In this document: piece by piece, positions 1 through 12,200 of the stretch
Layout of the letters: every line of letters begins with the position of its first letter
Position numbering within the stretch: the stretch's first letter is position 1
Source of the DNA: Lagopus muta
Taxonomy: Eukaryota; Chordata; Aves; Galliformes; Phasianidae
Direction of reading: 5' to 3'
Assembly (NCBI RefSeq): GCF_023343835.1
Contig: NC_064443.1
Coordinates: 1,488,001 to 1,552,000 of the forward strand
DNA length: 64,000 nucleotides
Position numbers and translations under genes: made by a program
Notes under the pieces: model-generated
The model's input: the letters and a program-made list of their open reading frames with translations, nothing else
The model's database searches: none
What the model was told of the DNA's origin: nothing

Positions 1-24
1 GAGTTGGGCTGGTAGAAGACAAGG

Positions 25-384
25 ATGCCTGTGCTTCAGCTCCCCAGAAAGAGAAAAGCACCAAAGTCCTGCTGCAGCTGGGAGCCTCCTGCCAAACGCC
101 AGAAGTTGGATGAGACGATGAGGCTGAGGCGGAAGAGGAAGCTGAGCCAACAGAATGGCAAATGTGTGTGGCAGCCCCCAGCCAAACGTCCAAGGATGGA
201 TGAAAATGTGAGGCTGGCAAAGAAGAGGAAATTAAGCCAAAAAAATGACATCCTTGTTTGGCAACCTCCAGCAAAACATCCGAGGCTGCAGGAAACAATG
301 AGGATGAGGAGGAAGAGGAAAGGAATGGAGGAAGATGATGACATCAAGATGCAACCTCCTGCTAAAAGGGCAAAGCTGAACTGA
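25..384 (+). CDS. Unrecognised 119-aa basic repeat protein, copy A
   Basis: I do not recognise this protein. After a short leader it consists of three 30-residue units (residues 19-48, 49-78, 79-108) and a partial fourth (109-119); residues 6-18 look like the back half of another unit. Each unit starts W-[EQ]-PPAK[RH], continues with a basic LDE-like patch resembling the c-Myc nuclear signal, then has an RRKRKLS-type cluster resembling the SV40 signal. At DNA level this is a 90-bp tandem repeat. There is no signal peptide or membrane segment. The ATG has A at -3, and an in-frame stop lies upstream at 13-15, so the frame starts here unless an upstream exon is spliced in. AATAAA follows 190 nt after the stop, so a single-exon transcript is plausible. 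Expression and function are not shown by sequence. Confidence 0.5.
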   Translation: MPVLQLPRKRKAPKSCCSWEPPAKRQKLDETMRLRRKRKLSQQNGKCVWQPPAKRPRMDENVRLAKKRKLSQKNDILVWQPPAKHPRLQETMRMRRKRKGMEEDDDIKMQPPAKRAKLN

Positions 385-573
385 AGAACGAGGCTCAAGA
401 GGAAAAGAAAATGAAAGCCAGGACTGAACATCTGGCAGGGGAATCTTTGCACAGGGCCCATGTTGCTACACATATATAGGTTATAGCATATATAGGCAGA
501 TAGAATATATTTGAGATATAGATATAGAGATATAATATATATTTGGACTTAATATAAGTTAATAATATATGTC

Positions 574-579
574 AATAAA
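574..579 (+). terminator. Poly(A) signal AATAAA, copy A
   Basis: AATAAA followed by a T/G-rich stretch, about 190 nt after the stop of the 119-codon frame. The same signal is kept in copy B. Confidence 0.5.
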
Positions 580-963
580 CCTGAATATGTTATATTGGAA
601 CTGAAGTTGTGTGATCTTCTGTTGATGGGAGAATTTGTCTCTTGTGAACAGGCACATGAAGCCAATTTGCAAAAGCAACTGAGGCGTTTGGTGTCCACTC
701 TTGAGCCTAACACAGACAGGTATGGCAGTGCAATGTGGCTGCCAGTCGTTGCCATGTGGGGCATGTGAGGCTTGTGGCAGCTGCAAGAACAGTAACCCAG
801 GCCATTGTCCTTGTCACCACCCCAGCTATTTCTGAAGCCTATTAATGGCCTTTTTAGCTCTTGCAAACCAAATGGTGGGAATATGAATCTGAATATTCAA
901 ATGACCCTGGGTCATTAGGCGGAGCTTTCTAAAGTAACACCTCAGTTTTGAGAGTTCATTTGA

Positions 964-964
<1 letters not shown>

Positions 965-997
<33 letters not shown>
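965..997. repeat. (AC)16 microsatellite
   Basis: Pure AC dinucleotide run. The corresponding place in copy B (5906-5919) has about 7 units, so the tract changed length after the duplication. Confidence 0.95.
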
Positions 998-1001
<4 letters not shown>

Positions 1002-1248
1002 ACATTTGAAATGATGCAGGTGTTACAGCCTTACCAATGACTCATAATGAACCCATTCCCTTTCACCAGAGGGGAACGCTCTCCTTGGCCCGTCTCCTCC
1101 TGCCCATGTTCCTGTAGAACCCCTCCTTGTTATCTTTCACATCCCTCCCTGAGTTCAGCTCCTTCTGCGCCTTGGCTTTCCTCATCCTATCTCTGCACAC
1201 ACGCACAACAGCCCTGCGTTCATAGCGTTTAATTTTTACTAAATAAGA

Positions 1249-1331
1249 ATAATAAATAAATAAATAAATAAATAAATAAACTTTACAAAAAAAATGTTTA
1301 CAATAAATAAATAAATAAATAAATAAATAAA
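1249..1331. repeat. Two AAAT-type microsatellite blocks
   Basis: About 30 bp of AAAT/TAAA units at 1249-1280 and again at 1302-1331, separated by 20 bp of A-rich sequence. They sit just past the right edge of duplication copy A. Confidence 0.9.
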
Positions 1332-3050
1332 GTTACAAAAACGACTTTATTACTCTGACTAAATGATTTAATGAAAGACTTGGGATGATTTAGAATAGTT
1401 TTCATTGCAGAAGTTGTCCCCCATTTCTACATACAAACACCTGAGACAAACAAGGAAACCTTTGGTACCAAACTTGAATGCCTCTGATTTTCTGTTGTGT
1501 GGAAGTAAATTTTACCCGTGCCAACTTCCAGCTTCATCAATCACAGCTGACCAGATTCCAGCTTCCTGCAGTGATCTGCCTCAGCCCCATGAATCCAACA
1601 GAAACACTCGGGCTGAAATTGCATCCAGTGCTGCCTTGCACCTAAACTTCACCAAGGTAGGTGTCTCACTCCAATTTATAGGAGGGAGAGGAGGTTCCTT
1701 TATTATCTCTATACCCGGCGTGAGATTAAGAAGCAACGGTTCAAATGTTGGTCCGACCAGTTTATTACAAATCTTAATCAGGGAAATGGGGAAGGGGAGG
1801 ACGGACACTATTATGTTTAGGGTAATGGGGAAGGGAAGGAGGGCGATAGAAAAGACAGAAGAGAAGAAGCAAGGAGTCTTTATAGGAAGCAAGAGGGAGA
1901 GAGTCACCACCATGGATCCAGCGAGGTTCGTAGTTCCGTCTTTGATCCTCAGTAGTGGTGGGTGGTTGGGCAGAGTTGTTCTATTGACGATGATGGCGAT
2001 GACGAACGATGACCATGGTGATGATGGCCCCTTTTCAATGCTTCAAAGTGGTCGAGTCAGCTCTCCTTTGAGTGACAGCTCAAACCCAAGGTGGCAGAGG
2101 CAGTTCTCCTTGCGGTGGCAGCTTCTGGCTTGGGGATCTCAGCACGAACCTCCTTAGTTCTAATCTTGCTGGCCTTGACAGCAGAGAATAGGAAGCAGGG
2201 AGGCACCAACTTGTATCTTGCCTTGGCAGGATACAATGGTATCATCCCCCAGCCTCCCATACTAAGCTGGAGCCGTTTAGTCACAGGCCAGATCTTCTGC
2301 CAGTGAACACTCCTGAGCTCTTCCGCTCTTCTACAGAGCAAGCAGCTCTGGGTGAAGGGGCTTTCAAATGTTCCCAAAGCGATAGCGATTGTCACACAGT
2401 GAGCACCCATCACTTACCTCCTTGACAAGTCACTCAGAGTCTTATTACAAGAAAAACCTCAGGAAGCAAGCTTGGAGCCAAAAAAAAAAAAAAAAAAAAC
2501 AAACCAAGAAGGATTCTCACAGTAGGTCAACATCTGTTGTCCACTGCTACATTTTTGCTTTGGCACCACAACAAGTGAGCGCGACACCCACCTGGTTGCA
2601 CAGCCCCACAGCTCCTGCTACAGGATCCAAAGTGGATCACTGCTCTTACATAGATATTATTTTCCTCTACCTAAGACATTATTCTAGAACACAAATTCAG
2701 GATCATGTGAACTTCCACTTCCTTGGCTCCACGCTCTGAGCTTTCTCCCTCCCTCCTCTTTCTCTGCCCGCCTTCTGCCGTATTCAGTAGCTTATTACCT
2801 CCCACAGAAACCGCTGTCCTGCACTCAAAGCACACTGCCAGCAGCCATCCCAAGTCACAGCACTGGCCCAGCCCTCACTGCTACGTCAGGTGACTGTAAG
2901 TGTTGCTGAACTGATCTGAACTATGTTTTGTTCTGTCAGCTGCCCTCCTGTGTTCTGTCCCAAAATACAGCTGACGCCCTGAGCTTGGAGAAGCAGGCAT
3001 TAAAGCACTGACGGGCATTGGAATAACAGAACAAGACATTGAATGTTGAT
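1332..3050. other. Intergenic stretch without a recognised gene
   Basis: Lies between duplication copy A and the ITIH3 3' end. An open frame of 250 codons at 1405-2157 has no family resemblance or repeat structure that I can see. The segment holds an A20 run near 2480 and, at about 1735-1815, a patch resembling one near 45270. Nothing else is supported. Confidence 0.5.
1735..1815 (+). repeat. Possible unclassified dispersed repeat (related patch at 45268)
   Basis: Both patches share TCAAATGTT, then CCRACCA-TTTATTA and a G/A-rich run (GGGGAAGGGGA type) in the same order. The resemblance is imperfect. It could be a fragment of an interspersed element such as an LTR edge, but I cannot assign a family. 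Confidence 0.3.
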
Positions 3051-3053
3051 GCT

Positions 3054-3059
3054 TTTATT
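3054..3059 (-). terminator. ITIH3: Poly(A) signal of ITIH3
   Basis: AATAAA on the minus strand (TTTATT on plus), about 240 nt after the ITIH3 stop codon. Confidence 0.6.
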
Positions 3060-3297
3060 TCAATTGCTCCTGACACTCAGCTACTAATCACAGATTGGAG
3101 GAACGTGCTAGGGGATTGGGGATGTCTGTGCACACAGGCAGAACCGCAGTTTCCCTCTCAAGATCTGACTCTGGTCGATCTTGGCACTGTCACACATGGC
3201 AAGATTGAGTATTTTTAACACTTCTTCAGCAGTGAAAAGTACTGCTTTTCCAGAAAAAAATACTCTGTGCACCCACGACTTTGGAAGGTGCTGCTGT

Positions 3298-6200
3298 TTA
3301 AAACAGACTGGAAGCAACGTAGTCCGTATGAACACCATCTATTAGCCCAGCTCCATTGTTATGAACAAACCAGCAGGGAACATCGAGGCCATGCTCAGGA
3401 TCTCTTCTGTAATCCTTCTGCCAGCCCCTGCAAGGCAAAATACAGCCACACAAGTATCAAAGCAGAAAATACAAATTGGAAAATAAACTTTGCTTTGTCT
3501 TTTTGAAGGATTTGATTTCTGTTTCTTTTTATTTTACCTTGTTACTATCAGTTCCTTGTTTTTAAATATCATTGTGGCATCTGGTTTCTTGGGGTCAGAC
3601 CCAGGATGCATTTCAAGTATGGCAAAGTCAATGGGGTGGAAAAACTGTCCTAAAAACAGAAGCCAAAATTAACATGTCAAGTATGCTGCACATACTGAAG
3701 CAGAAACAAAATGAGCAGAGCCCCCACAATGTCTGCATTGCCATGCTGCTTACCAAGGTCCCTCAGGGCTCTGAATGCACAAGCAAACACCAAGTTCTGT
3801 GCAAAGTTGCATGTATGACCACGATGTTATTTACTGTGCAGAAACTCTCTGGAATTCTCTGCAGACCATCTGGATGTGGTTCCACCTTCTGAGGGTAAGG
3901 TAAAATTGGCCTTTTCTAGATGGCCGGCTCTTCAGGTTACCTCACTTGGTGTCCTGTCTGCTCGCTGTATTTATGACATACCACTATCCAAGCCTTCAGC
4001 TTTCTTTGAATCAAATAATGCATTTGTTGATCTCTGAAATCACTTGATGAGACTGTGCTTAGAAGCAGCCTGACATCTAAGGGATCCTGTTCAGGACAGG
4101 ATTACCTTCTGGGCTCCTTCCCTAAGGAACACAACTCTTCCTTCACATTACGGAACAGAAAAGTGTGCTGACATTGCACCCTTATTCTCTTCTCTGTTGC
4201 GTTACAGCATTTGCCAAGAGTGACAGACCCCACACCCTCATCCACACTTAGCTTGGCTCACTCTCCTCACACCTCCCAGTGCACACCAGGACTCAGAGGT
4301 GAGTTCACAGCAGCTCATTATTTACCACAATGACCTGAAATGCAGGTCTGCTGCCCTTACCTGATTTTGTAGGACAAAATAAGGATGCAAGGAAAATGGC
4401 TGTGTGTGAATGGAAGTGTGAAAGCACTGCGTACATTTCAGCAGAGAAAGCACCACAAATCCCACTACACTGCAGGAAACAGGGATTCAATGAAGTCACA
4501 AGTTTCATCCCTCGTTTACCAACTTGACCTCCTTCTAGAGCAGTGTTATCTAACATGAAAGAAATCCTAGGCAATACAAGGCATTCTCTGGTTTTCATAC
4601 ATGACAGTCAACCAAGATACACCTGAGCAGCTAGTTTTCTGCAGATGGGGCCTCCCAACAGCTGAGTAGGCAGGGACAGGCACCTCCCTCTCCCTGCTCC
4701 AGAGAGCAGTGCCCAGCTATGTCTACCTGCTCCTGAGGGGCACTTGCAGCACTGTCAGCCATTGGCTCCTCCTAGAGAAGCTGTTGGAGTTTGGAGTGGA
4801 GGAGCAGGTGGTGGGATGCTCTGAGAAGTGCTGAACGGTCACAGTCAGCAGGTGATGATGTCTGGAGACCACGCCGCCCGTTGCCATGGGTTCTTGGAAC
4901 ACAACACACGCAGTAACGGTTCAGGCCTGCTGGCCGTTGGGAGTTGGGCTGGTGAGCATTGAAGGATGCCTGTGCTTCAGCTCCCCACCAAGAGAAAAGC
5001 ACCAAAGTCCTGCTGCAACTGGGAGCCTCCTGCAAAACGCCAGAGGCTGGATGAGGTGATGAGGCTGAGGCGGAAGAGGAAGCTGAGCCGACAGAATGGC
5101 AAATGTGTGTGGCAGCCCCCAGCCAAACGTCCAAGGATGGATGAAAATGTAAGGCTGGCAAGGAAGAGGAAATTAAGCCTAAAAGATGACATCCTTGTTT
5201 GGCAACCTCCAGCAAAACATCCGAGGCTGGAGGAAACAATGAGGATGAGGAGGAAGAGGAAAGCAATGGAGGAAGATGATGACATCAAGATGCAACCTCC
5301 TGCTAAAAGGGCAAAGCTGAACTGAACAACGAGGCTCAAGACGAAAAGAAAATGAAACCCAGGACTGAACATCTGGAAGGGGAATCTTAGCACAGGGCCC
5401 ATGTTGCTACACATATCTAGGTTATAGCATATATAGAGAGATAGAATATATTTGAGATATAGATATAGAGATATAATATATATTTCTACGTAATATAAGT
5501 TAATAATATATGTCAATAAACCTGAATATGTTATATTGGAACTGAAGTTGTGTGATCTTCTGTTGATGGGAGAATTTGTCTCTTGTGAACAGGCACATGA
5601 AGCCAATTTGCAAAAGCAACGGAGGCGTTTGGTGTCCACTCTTGAGCCTAACACAGACAGGTATGGCAGTGCAATGTGGCTGCCAGTCGTTGCCATGTGG
5701 GGCACGTGAGGCTTGTGGCAGCTGCAAGAACAGTAACCCAGGCCATTGGCCTTGTCACCACCCCAGCTATTTCTGAAGCCTATTAATGGCCTTTTTAGCA
5801 CTTGCAAACCAAATGGTGGGAATACAAATCTGAATATTCAAAGTGACACCGGGTCATTAGGCAGAGCTTTCTAAAGTAACACCTCAGTTTTGAGAGTTCA
5901 TTTGAGACACACACACACAAAAGACATTTGAAATGATGCAGGTGTTACAGCCTTATCAATGACTCATAATGAACCCATTCCCTTTCACCAGAGGGGAACG
6001 CTCTCCTTGGCCCGTCTCCTCCTGCCCATGTTCCTGTAGAACCCCTCCTTGTTATCTTTCACATCCCTCCCTGAGTTCAGCTCCTTCTGCACCTTGGCTT
6101 TCCTCATCCTATCTCTGCACACACGCACAACAGCCCTGCGTTCGTTGAATTTACGAAACCAGCTAGTTTTCTTACCAGGGATGCACTAATTGTGGTTTGG

Positions 6201-9200
6201 CACATCTTAACTGATCAGCAAACACTACTTTCTCAGAGTGCTTATATTTAGTAGAAAATGGACATGCTGAATGAAGAAAACAATCCATCCAAGAGACTGG
6301 GGAATTGATGCAATAATTATTAAGAAGGTCTGTGGATGGACTTAGCAAGGTAGAGTCTTGAAGACGTCCTTGAGAACAACAGATGTTACTGTTCTCAGCA
6401 GCAGCAGAAGAATTTAAGAAACCATCTTGCACAAAGCCTGAGCCCAGAATATTTTTCCAGAAATGTTAATATGGTTAATCAACACAGCCTCAATTTTATC
6501 CCCTTTCTCAGTTCAGAAAGGGCAAGTACAAGGTGGTGTCTGCAGTTCATTTAGCCTCAAGGAAAGAAAGCATGTTCACGATGCTAAAAGAATTCATACC
6601 TAATAATCCATGCGTCTGTTCAGACAGTTTATGACTTTCCAATGTATACAGTCCTAAGAAATCCTTGTGCAGAGGATGTTTCTTCCATACTTGGTGCAAA
6701 ACTATCACAAACGAAGCGCCGCTGCCCATTGAGAGCTCCAGGCTTTTTTTCTTGTTAATTATCAAAGTTAAACTGAGGAGAAAAAAAATGGCAGGGCATT
6801 GAGCTTACCAGAGTTAGCAGCTGTCACAGGAAAGCTGACAAACAAAACATGTCCAACAAACAAGCATGGCTTTATAAATTAATTACTTGATGTGTGTTAA
6901 GGTATTTTGTTTGGTGAATCTGTGTGTTCATGGACAGTTCAAAACTCAGACTACATCACATCTGCAAAAGCCTTTTACAGAAAGATGTTTCCATCAAAAC
7001 TCTTCCTGTAACAGCACAATTAATCACAGGTAGGTTAGTGAGATTTAGTGTAGTACCTCGTGCTCAGTAGTAAAGATGGTGTTAACAAAGCCACCACTTT
7101 CTTGCCTGGATGCTACCCGAGATCTTTTCCCTTTGCTCTACAGAAAAGACAACTCCTGCAATGCCTTGGTTAGCACCAGGATAAAGAAGATTTGCTTCTC
7201 ATTATGATTACTGTATCATCAAATTAGTTGCCATTAAAAAAAAAAAAAGTATCTTGTATCAATCACAGCATTGCTGTAGTGCTCTGTTTCAGCGTTGTGC
7301 TTTGAGAAACTCAATGTAAATGAAAAGGAGGAGGAGGTATTGCTGTTCTTTTTCTAAGCTTTCTCCTGCAGGAAAACAATTCTGTAACAGATAAATCTCA
7401 TGAGATATATCCCTGCTGACAGCACAAAACATACCTGTCTGTATGGGAACTGCTGAGCCACGGCCTGAACCTCTGACTGATCACCTGAGGTGAGCACTGA
7501 GTCAGCCAGAGGAGCACAGTGAAGGCAATTCAGCTGGGCTGCCTGGCTGCTCCCCTCCTAGACCTATTTAAGAGCTGGCTGCCAGCAGGGAAGGAGCTCT
7601 TCTGGAGATGGGCTCTGCTGGAGTTTTGTGAGTGAGCCCAGGACAGGGGTAAGCCTTCCATTTATTCTCTTTTTGTTATCATAATCTGCTTTGTCAAACT
7701 CTCTTGTTTATTTCATAATTATAACATCTTAATATTGATTGATTATACGCTATCCTATAAATATCACAATCTCCATGTCTCAAAATGGAAATTTGTTGCT
7801 AAGCATTATTATTCCTGCTCTCGATATCATGACTAAAATTATTCCTCTGGTGTTTGCTGAAGTCACCACTGTGTTAAGCACAATATAAAGTGTGATTTTA
7901 CCTTGGTCATACTAATGGAAAGTCAGGGCAAATTGCACTTACCTTTCCAAGCAGTAGAAGTTACCAATACAATAGTTTGTCAGTTACATAATGAAGTAGA
8001 GGGCAGAATTCAGCATTATTTGGATCAGGGTGAGTTTCTTTGCATAATCAGGCAACATATCTTAAAAGCACATTTTTTGATCAACCCTCCCACAGAAGTG
8101 TAAAAAATAAGCCAGCAATCTGCTATATTCTTTCTGCAGACATTACCTTTCTTGTTGAAACGTGACCGAGTCAAGCCAGGTGAAAGTTGTCTTTCCAGTC
8201 TCATTCTGAATAGTGATCTTCTCAGGAGTTACTGTCACTTTTAAATCCAGGTGCTTGTTTGCAATGCCAAGTTTTCCAAAATATGTATTTTGGATCTTTG
8301 CATCGTTATTTACTTTCTTGTCACCAATGAGTTCTCCATTTACTGTGATGCCTAACATCAAAAGGAAACATCAAATACTGTTTTACAGATAATCAGCTGA
8401 GGTCAAGAAGTGTTGAGGTAGTTTTATCTGCAGCTCAACCAAACAAATTCAAATTGAAAAATAGTTCAGAATCACTTAAGCATGTTTGTGCAAAAGTACA
8501 GTAAGGGAATAGAGCTGTTCTGTAGGTGTCTGCAATGACAACCATTATTTCATTGATAAAAATTCAGTATTTCCTGGACCACAGAAGTTCTGTGACAGGC
8601 AGAAGCAGCCCATCTCTTTTCCACATGCTCCATGAAATGGCAAACTGAGGATTATTTCATAGCCTATCTCTACTTACCGAGGCAAATAACATCTCTCAAC
8701 TCCCACAGAGTTTTCAAACAATTAAAAGATCATTCAATTCCAGGAAGTGAAAACAGTCATGGTAACAGTATCCTATCACAGTGATAGGAGCCCCTGTTAA
8801 CTTTGCAGCAAAGATGGTTCGTGCAGTACAAAACGAGAGAAGTAGCCTTTACAAAAAAGATTTTTCAATGTAAGTATTTTGATTTACTGCATTTTAAAGT
8901 GACAAACTCACCTGTAACTGGATCATTTATCAACCTTAACACAGCACCTGGTTTTTCATTGATATTGAAACAAATGGCATCTTCTTTTTGTGGCACTGAT
9001 ATGATGAAGTGTGGATCTCCATCAACTGTAAAGGCAAGTCACAGGTGTTTGTATAGTGATGCACAAGGTCAAAGTTCCACATGAACACTTAAAATTGTGG
9101 CAGTGGATCTGCTGATAGAGGGGTCCAGCAGGACTGGCTCCTGCATAAGCTGTATGCCCAGCTTAGTCCAGCCCAGCTGTCAAATGGAGCAGGGATGTCC

Positions 9201-12200
9201 CAGAGAAGCTGCTACCATATCTCCAAAGTGAAGTACAACCTTCTTCCCCCTAACTTTCCAGGTGTGTGCCATTTATCCTGTGACCCTGCAGAATTTGGTA
9301 CCCAGGCTACAGGATCAGAATGGGCACCTGTGAGTGCTTATCTATGAGGACAGGAGGGGTAGAGAATAGACAGCCACCATCACAAAGCCTAGCAAATGGG
9401 AAGAGGACTAAGAAAATGACCATATGCAATCACAGTGACTCATCTGTTTAAAAACATTCAAGGCTATTTAAAGTAAATAGAAATACAAGTCCTCTGGGAG
9501 GAAGAAGAAAGGTTGTTTTTGTGGAAATAAATTATCTAAAAACTCTGAGAATTGTGCTATTTAAACACCCACTTATGTTTTCCTTCTACGTAGAAAGAAT
9601 TAAAACTACTTACCACTAGTATACCATGTAGGGCTTGATGCATACACATAGTGTACTGGTGAAGCTGCAGAGAGCAGAAAAATAACTGTTAGAGAAACAT
9701 CAAAATGGAATATTTATGCACTGTATGCAAAGTCCACGCTAAATGTCAGGAAGTTAACATGCTAGGTAAATTGCTAGTGTCACCCTAGTTCTTAAACTAA
9801 ATGGAATGACTGTGTGTGTCTTTTGAATCAAGCAAAGCTTTAGGATTTATTCTGTAATCTAAATTGCTTTCAGTGTTTACACAAATTCTAGTAATGTAGC
9901 CAGAGGAAGGCAGATGTCGCAGATGTAAGGATTACACTGCCTACCAGCAGGTCTAGGTGCAACAGCACCACACATCTAAAACTCCTGAGGTTTTGTCATT
10001 TATTTTCAGTGCAATGAATGTGAGGCTTTCCAAAAAAACTCCAGAAAATTGTAAAGGGAGGGAGGGAAACATTGAGAGAGACTGAAACTAGTCTGAGCAA
10101 AATGTTAAATTCAACTCCCCCATTTCCAGCAATCTGAAGGATCAGTGGGTATCTCAGTCTCTTCAACAAAACTATCTTCATATAAGTAACTGAATAATTT
10201 AGCCAGAGATGCTGACATCACACTCTCTTGCTTTACGTAATTCCTAAAGAGATGCACACTCAAGTCCATCCTCTGTATCTGAGAAAAAAAATGTTGTGAT
10301 GAAATGGCATGAAATGAAAAAATCAGAGCTGGTCTTGTTCAGTCTTTATGGTTTTAGCATAGTGAGGAAAAACAGGTAGTATTTGTCAAAATACAGCTGT
10401 AAACTCAGACAAGGCAGTTTCCATCCCTCCAGTGATTTCAGATGGCTGAATCATTTCCTGTGACAGATGCTTCTTCATGTAGAAATGCTCACTCATGACT
10501 TACCCTGTGCAACTACTGGGGCAGCCTGAGCTGTGAATGAAACAAAAATTATTTTAGAGGCTAGAAAGAAGAAAATCCCTCCCACGAGCAAAACCAACTC
10601 CAAGACCTTGTAGTTATGTACACATTTCTTAACACTCCTGAAAAAGGAAAACCATCAGAACAGCTTATTTGGGTTTTGTACTGCAACAAAGCAAACTGTG
10701 ATTTGCTTCAACACAGTGTCATGGACAGAAATCCCAGTGCACTTTACAGCAAAACTGCTACTTCTCTGAAGGCCCTGTAAGGGGCTGGGGACATCTGCTC
10801 CTTTTCTAATTCCTTTGTGTTTTGTTCCTAACTCTAATACTGTGATGTCAGTAAGATTTATCCACCCATTCCCACATATTTTCTGTCTTGTTTATTTGAA
10901 ACTACAGAGCAGTGTTTGTAGATGGCTATTTGTGCTGAAGAAGCAGCATTCACAGCAACACTGAAGGCATCTCTGTGAGGAGACCTGTCTACACACCTGC
11001 GAGCCAACAGTGCTAGCCCTGGAAAGCAGCTTAGTTGTACTGGGCCAGAAGTTCATGATGGTGGCACACTGCAGTTCTGAGGATCCACACTGAAAGCAGT
11101 ATCCCCAAAATTTTCGATCCCAACCGTTTTTAATCTAATTGTAATAGTCTTAATCTATAGTGCAATATTTTCATACAATTCTCAGGGAATAAATCCAAAT
11201 CTAAGGAAATCTAAATCTAGTAGTTAAAAAATAACAGGTGAATTTAATAACAAATGTACGTACCTTCAGCTGTTATCGTGAGTAGAGAAGTAAGAGGAAG
11301 AAAAAGAGAAAATTACAGTTTCAGTTGTACAATTGAACGCATTCAAAAAAACCTATTGTTGAATTGTCAGATTAACTGTGCATCTTCAGTATTTTATAAC
11401 AGTTACAAATGTAGACTCCTGTATGTGTAAAAATTATGTTCTTTTTCTACAAGCTGGTAGTGCTCTGAGTAGTTCTATTATCACTTCTACACAGATAGAG
11501 GATTTTCTTGGAAAGAGATTCAGAAAAGGACCTGTGAGTCACTCGGGTCACTCCGAATGCCTGCCTCATCTGCTAGATGCTCTTATGTTTTATATCTCAT
11601 GGTGTCCATCTGTAAACTACAAAATCATTATGCTGCATAATGTCTCGAATGCTAAATTAATTATGAAGCGTTTTTATGTCAGTATTCCATCATGATATTT
11701 CTGAATAAATAACACAAGCAATTTTATCAGCAGAATGCCTGTCGAATTATTTCATACTGTAGGGCACCTAGCAATTAAGTGGTTGCAAGGTTTATTCCAC
11801 TTGAAAGAAACTCTTACTAATCACCAGGAAGCATTTCTGTTATGTTAAATCACCTTAAAGTCAGTCCTGGTTATCGTGTCCTGGTTATCATATCATATCA
11901 ATTCAGAAGGTAAGAAAGTTTTTCATGCAAAAGCCAGCAAACGGATTAGAACTAGGAACTGGGACAAAACTAGGGGCACTAGGCTAAAGTTTCAGGGGGA
12001 AAAAAACCAACAGATGTAGAGATGAGACTGGAGAGCCCCACAAGAGGCTTGTCGGATCTGTGGAATTAGGGGGAGATGAGAATGGCTCAAACAACACATA
12101 TCTGATGACAGAGTGGCTTTGGGGTGCACTGAGAAGATAGAATTTGTCTCCCTTTGCTCTTAATAAAGAGGAATAAAGTAATTCCACTTCACATAGGCTA

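Larger units (their letters stand above)
1..1224 (+). repeat. Segmental duplication, copy A (continues left of the window?)
   Basis: This stretch aligns end to end with 4941-6144 in direct orientation. It has scattered substitutions and one length change at an (AC)n tract (965-997 here, about 16 units; 5906-5919 in the other copy, about 7 units). It contains the 119-codon frame at 25-384, a poly(A) signal and about 650 bp of further shared sequence. Identity ends at about 1224, where this copy runs into AAAT microsatellite. The left edge is cut by the window, so the true 5' limit is unknown. Confidence 0.9.
4941..6144 (+). repeat. Segmental duplication, copy B (inside ITIH3 intron 20)
   Basis: Direct repeat of 1-1224, about 4.94 kb away. 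It lies wholly between ITIH3 exons 20 and 21 and runs antisense to that gene. The right edge falls where the two copies diverge after GCCCTGCGTTC. CAGCTAGTTTTC occurs both just outside the right edge (about 6158) and about 310 bp left of the copy (about 4630), which may mark the insertion or rearrangement. Confidence 0.9.

Noticed and set aside
1405-2157. 250-codon plus-strand frame
   Set aside because: No recognisable domain, no clear promoter or poly(A) signal, and low-complexity parts. It may overlap an old repeat.
4977-5807. 276-codon open frame on the minus strand across duplication copy B (and 36-473 in copy A)
   Set aside because: It is the antisense of the 90-bp repeat, which stays open because of its codon composition. 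The translation is a low-complexity hydrophobic string and the copy A version is much shorter, so it is not conserved.
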